Below are positions 5,763-8,150 of a stretch of DNA of 8,150 nt, piece by piece. Source of the DNA: Oscillospiraceae bacterium (GTDB lineage Bacteria > Bacillota > Clostridia > Oscillospirales > Ruminococcaceae); assembly GCA_017828835.1 (NCBI GenBank), contig JAGAEK010000123.1:1-8150 (forward strand). The letters are read 5' to 3'. How positions within the stretch are numbered: the stretch's first letter is position 1; every line of letters begins with the position of its first letter. The translations under genes and the position numbers were made by a program. The notes beneath the pieces are model-generated. The model did no database searches. It was given only the letters and a program-made list of their open reading frames with translations, and was not told where the DNA came from.

Positions 5763-6257
5763 ATGGTATACAGAGAAGCGTTTAAAGTTATGTCGAGAGA
5801 CAAAGCGGTGTCTTTTCACGACGTAACTGATAAGACGAAGGAAATCGCGGCGAAATCCGGAATAAAGAACGGCATCGTCGTCGTGTATTCCCACCACACG
5901 ACCTGCTCGGTAATAACGCAGGAATGTGCGTTTGATATGTCTATGACCGGTCTCGAAACGTTACAGCAGGATCTGGTCGAGGTGTTCGAAAACGTGATAC
6001 CGACGTGCCGCAAGGAAGGGATGTATCTCCATCCCGGTCCGAAAGCGCTGAAATTTGCCGAGGAACACGACGAGGACGCGCGCGGATGCCATAACACGGA
6101 CGCTCATCTTCGTTCGTCGATAATCGGAAGGAACGTTACGATAGTTATGGTCGACGGCGAGATGGATCTCGGAGAATTCGGACGTATCCATTTTATAGAT
6201 TTTGACCAGACGAGAGCAAGACAGCGCACCGTTCAGGTAATGATCATAGGCGAATAA
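5763..6257 (+). CDS. YjbQ/UPF0047-family protein (second copy)
   Basis: This 164-residue protein is a paralogue of the YjbQ-like protein at 4414-5034. It shares GIKNGIVVVYSHHTTCSV (33-50), HPGP (90-93), NTDAHLRS (111-118) and DQTRARQRT (148-156). The LGTWQ motif is again altered, here to LGEFGRIHF (136-144), so both copies belong to the same divergent subfamily. It lacks the C-terminal tail of the first copy and ends right after the core with IIGE. GGAGG 7 nt upstream supports the ATG at 5763, and the gene follows the TIM-like gene by 14 nt. It is the last gene of the operon, with an intrinsic terminator 19 nt after its stop. Two paralogues in one operon suggest a heteromeric enzyme or two related steps; YjbQ relatives are known to form trimers. 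The function is inferred only at family level. Confidence 0.88.
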   Translation: MVYREAFKVMSRDKAVSFHDVTDKTKEIAAKSGIKNGIVVVYSHHTTCSVITQECAFDMSMTGLETLQQDLVEVFENVIPTCRKEGMYLHPGPKALKFAEEHDEDARGCHNTDAHLRSSIIGRNVTIVMVDGEMDLGEFGRIHFIDFDQTRARQRTVQVMIIGE

Positions 6258-6276
6258 TTTCGAAAATTGCATTGCG

Positions 6277-6308
6277 ACATCCCGGAAATATATTTTCGGG
6301 ATGTTTTT
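6277..6308 (+). terminator. Intrinsic terminator of the YjbQ/TIM-like operon
   Basis: A 12-bp stem (ACATCCCGGAAA at 6277-6288 with its partner at 6293-6304, including one G-U pair) and a 4-nt loop are followed by a T run through 6308. It separates this operon from the amino-acid transporter. Confidence 0.88.
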
Positions 6309-6319
6309 ATATGCTGAAG

Positions 6320-6356
6320 TGAATAAACGGGATACAAAAATGAATAAAAATACAAA
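6320..6356. promoter_or_regulatory. Tandem arginine-box-like sites upstream of the amino-acid ABC operon
   Basis: ATGAATAAAAATACAAA (6340-6356) closely resembles the Bacillus-type ARG box (CATGAATAAAAATKCAAK as I recall it). A weaker site starting TGAATAAAC lies at 6320, exactly 21 bp upstream, the centre spacing of tandem ArgR boxes. Both are just upstream of the -35 at 6372. AT-rich sequence can mimic such boxes, so this is a supported guess. Confidence 0.5.
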
Positions 6357-6371
6357 AGACGCGGTTAAGTA

Positions 6372-6399
6372 TTGACAAAGGAAAATAGATGAGTATAAT
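6372..6399 (+). promoter_or_regulatory. Sigma-A promoter of the amino-acid ABC operon
   Basis: Perfect TTGACA (6372-6377) and TATAAT (6394-6399) hexamers are separated by 16 bp. Transcription should start near 6406, about 30 nt before the binding-protein gene. Confidence 0.85.
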
Positions 6400-6435
6400 G
6401 TACGTATAAAAATTTTTACGAAAAGAGGATCTCTT

Positions 6436-7197
6436 ATGAAAAAAGTATTGGCAGTCGCGCTTTGTCTCCTGATGATCGGAGCAATATGCTGTGTTGCGGG
6501 TTGCGGGAAGAAAGCAGACGACAACGTATTGACTATGGGTACCAACGTTGCCTTCCCTCCTTATGAGTATTACGAGGGCGGAAAGCCGGTAGGAATCGAC
6601 GTTGAGATCGCTGAAAAGCTTGCTGAAAAACTCGGTATGACCTTGAAGGTCGAAGACATTGCGTTTAACGCTATCGTCGACGGAGTAAAGAGCGGTAAAT
6701 ATGATATCGGTATGGCCGGTATGACGGTAAGACCCGACAGACTTGAAAACGTAAACTTCAGCAACACTTATGCGAAGGGCGTTCAGGTCGTAATAGTAAA
6801 AAAGGATTCTGCGATCACCTCTGTTGACGACCTCGGAGCCGAGGGAGCGACTTATAAGATCGGCGTTCAGACCGCGACGACCGGTGATGCTTACGCGCAG
6901 GATGATTTCGGAAGCGACAGAGTTACCGGATACAATGCCGGAGCGGATGCCGTCGAGGCGCTCAAGACCGGAAAAGTTGATTGCGTAATCATAGACAACG
7001 AGCCCGCTAAAGCGTTTGTCAGAGCGAATGAAGGACTCAAGATCCTTGAAACGGCTTACGCAGACGAGGATTATGCGATCGCGGTAGCGAAAGAAAACAC
7101 AGAGCTGCTTGAAAAGATCAACAAAGCTCTTAAAGAACTTACCGATGACGGAACTATTGCGCAAATCGTAGCAAAATATATTCCTGCCGAGGGCTGA
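6436..7197 (+). CDS. Polar amino-acid ABC transporter substrate-binding lipoprotein
   Basis: This is the extracytoplasmic receptor that captures an amino acid and delivers it to the permease. The N-terminus has Lys-Lys, a hydrophobic stretch and a lipobox V-A-G-C with Cys23 as the lipidated residue, fitting membrane anchoring in a Gram-positive-type cell. The 253-residue protein has the family-3 (HisJ/GlnH) pattern: FPPYEYYEGGKPVGIDVEIA (40-59), GMTVRPDR (95-102) with Arg99 expected to hold the ligand carboxylate, GVQTATTGD (143-151), and IIDNEP (185-190) with Asp187 expected to hold the ligand amino group. GAGGA lies 6 nt before the ATG. Permease and ATPase genes follow. The ligand cannot be read from the sequence; the ArgR-like boxes upstream hint at arginine or another basic amino acid. 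Confidence 0.95.
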   Translation: MKKVLAVALCLLMIGAICCVAGCGKKADDNVLTMGTNVAFPPYEYYEGGKPVGIDVEIAEKLAEKLGMTLKVEDIAFNAIVDGVKSGKYDIGMAGMTVRPDRLENVNFSNTYAKGVQVVIVKKDSAITSVDDLGAEGATYKIGVQTATTGDAYAQDDFGSDRVTGYNAGADAVEALKTGKVDCVIIDNEPAKAFVRANEGLKILETAYADEDYAIAVAKENTELLEKINKALKELTDDGTIAQIVAKYIPAEG

Positions 7198-7222
7198 TCT
7201 TAAGGACCGATAAATAGCAAAA

Positions 7223-7258
7223 ATTAAACGATGGGTCTTTTGGGTCCCATCGTTTAAT
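7223..7258 (+). promoter_or_regulatory. Intercistronic hairpin between binding-protein and permease genes
   Basis: ATTAAACGATGGG (7223-7235) and CCCATCGTTTAAT (7246-7258) form a perfect 13-bp stem with a 10-nt loop, 25 nt after the binding-protein stop. The plus-strand side lacks a T run, so partial termination or protection of the upstream mRNA from 3' decay is more likely than full termination. Such hairpins are common where much more binding protein than permease is made. On the minus strand the stem is followed by TTTTT, but no leftward gene needs it. Confidence 0.6.
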
Positions 7259-7291
7259 ATTATAAAGGTGATTTTGAGAGGAATTTTTCCG

Positions 7292-8062
7292 ATGGATAAA
7301 ATATCAGAATTGTTGAATTCGGTTTATACCTGGTTTTGTTCGACGGATCTGGCAAAACAGTTTAGCCTGAATTTCATTAAAGACAACAGATATCTTTATA
7401 TAACAAAAGGTCTCGGTATTACGCTGACGATAACTTTGTTTTCGGCGTTGCTCGGATTGCTTTTGGGAATAGTGGCGGCGTCGGTCAGATCTACTTACGA
7501 TCTGAATAAAGATATGATGTCGAGGAAAAAGAATATAGGGTATTACGTATTCAGCGCTGCCAATCAGATATGCAAACTGTATATAACGATAATACGCGGA
7601 ACGCCTATGGTCGTTCAATTGATGATAATGTATTACGTTATATTTGCTTCTTCTACAGACAGTACAAGGATCGCTATAATTGCATTTGGAATAAATTCCG
7701 GAGCGTACGTTGCAGAGATCATACGTGCGGGAATAATGTCGATAGACAGAGGACAGTTCGAAGCGGGGAGATCTCTCGGACTGAATTATATCCAAACGAT
7801 GCTTTATATAATTATGCCGCAGGTAATAAAGAGCGTGCTTCCGTCGCTGCTCAACGAAATAATAGCACTGTTAAAAGAAACTTCGGTCGCCGGTTACGTC
7901 GGAATCAAAGATTTGACAAAGGGCGCGGAAATAATAAAAGGCGTTACTTACAGTGCGTTCATGCCGTTGCTGATGGTCGCGTTTATTTACCTTGTGATCG
8001 TTATTATACTTACGAAGATCGTAAGCAGGATAGAGAGGAGGCTGCGCAGAAATGAACGGTGA
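7292..8062 (+). CDS. Polar amino-acid ABC transporter permease (HisM/GlnP type)
   Basis: This is the membrane subunit of the importer. Of 256 residues, hydrophobic segments lie near 43-65, 100-118, 124-142, 182-199 and 224-243, the usual about five-helix core of HisMQ/GlnP permeases. RGTPMVVQL (102-110) is the family motif of the second core helix, and the cytoplasmic EAA loop that docks on the ATPase begins at EAGRSLGLNYIQ (157-168). The N-terminal approximately 40 residues before the first helix are longer than minimal, and an extra hydrophilic stretch lies near 66-82. The ATG at 7292 has GAGAGGA 9 nt upstream; an in-frame GTG at 7268 has no good ribosome site. It probably works as a homodimer, as only one permease gene precedes the ATPase. 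It overlaps the ATPase gene by 11 nt. Confidence 0.95.
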   Translation: MDKISELLNSVYTWFCSTDLAKQFSLNFIKDNRYLYITKGLGITLTITLFSALLGLLLGIVAASVRSTYDLNKDMMSRKKNIGYYVFSAANQICKLYITIIRGTPMVVQLMIMYYVIFASSTDSTRIAIIAFGINSGAYVAEIIRAGIMSIDRGQFEAGRSLGLNYIQTMLYIIMPQVIKSVLPSLLNEIIALLKETSVAGYVGIKDLTKGAEIIKGVTYSAFMPLLMVAFIYLVIVIILTKIVSRIERRLRRNER

Positions 8063-8150
8063 TATTTTGTTAAAGATCGAAGATCTGAAAAAATATTATA
8101 ACGACGGTACCGTAAAAGCGCTTGACGGTATAAACAACGAAATAAGAAAA
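8052..8150 (+). CDS. Amino-acid ABC transporter ATPase (GlnQ/HisP type), 5' part only
   Basis: Only the first 33 codons are in the window. They read as the start of an ABC ATPase: an N-terminal strand ILLKIEDLKKYY (5-16) and VKALDGIN (21-28), the usual lead-in to the Walker A region, which lies past the right edge. The ATG overlaps the end of the permease gene by 11 nt, with GGAGG 10 nt upstream inside that gene, so translation is probably coupled. The identity rests on this short stretch and on operon position. Confidence 0.85.
   Translation, partial: MNGDILLKIEDLKKYYNDGTVKALDGINNEIRK

Overview
The window looks like chromosomal DNA from an obligately anaerobic, fermentative Firmicute of the Clostridia type. 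The evidence is an electron-bifurcating [FeFe]-hydrogenase operon, strong GGAGG-type ribosome binding sites, AT-rich intergenic regions with consensus sigma-A promoters, frequent AGA and ATA codons, and an amino-acid importer whose binding protein is a lipoprotein. No RNA gene, CRISPR array, insertion sequence or phage gene was seen.

Left part, minus strand (about 1-3600): the operon hydC-hydB-hydA, read right to left. HydC (NuoE-like), HydB (NuoF-like with extra ferredoxin domains) and HydA ([FeFe]-hydrogenase, cut off by the left edge) should form a soluble NAD(H)- and ferredoxin-linked hydrogenase. It would re-oxidise NADH and reduced ferredoxin together while making H2. A near-consensus promoter (TTGACA-17-TATAAT) precedes hydC. 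A 19-bp palindrome sits just after its likely start point, and its -35 hexamer lies inside the 20-bp hairpin that probably terminates the upstream gene.

Middle part (about 3606-6308): a compact carbohydrate-phosphate-like module. A KpsF/GutQ-like SIS-domain isomerase without CBS domains reads left. A three-gene operon reads right from the same 208-bp divergent promoter region: a YjbQ-family protein, a short archaeal-type triose-phosphate-isomerase-like protein and a second YjbQ-family protein, followed by a clear intrinsic terminator. Both YjbQ proteins carry the same departures from the usual family motif, and the SIS protein departs from the usual KpsF motifs. The TIM-like protein keeps the Lys-His-Glu catalytic set. 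I know of no described pathway with this gene combination, so it is the best candidate in the window for an unassigned system, perhaps the breakdown or salvage of a small phosphorylated sugar. The function is inference only.

Right part (about 6309-8150): a polar amino-acid ABC importer in the order binding lipoprotein, permease, ATPase (cut by the right edge). Its promoter is preceded by a good match to the Bacillus-type arginine box and a weaker half-box exactly 21 bp upstream, which points to ArgR control and perhaps a basic amino acid as substrate. A 13-bp hairpin lies between the binding-protein and permease genes. Outside genes, no stretch longer than 300 bases occurs.
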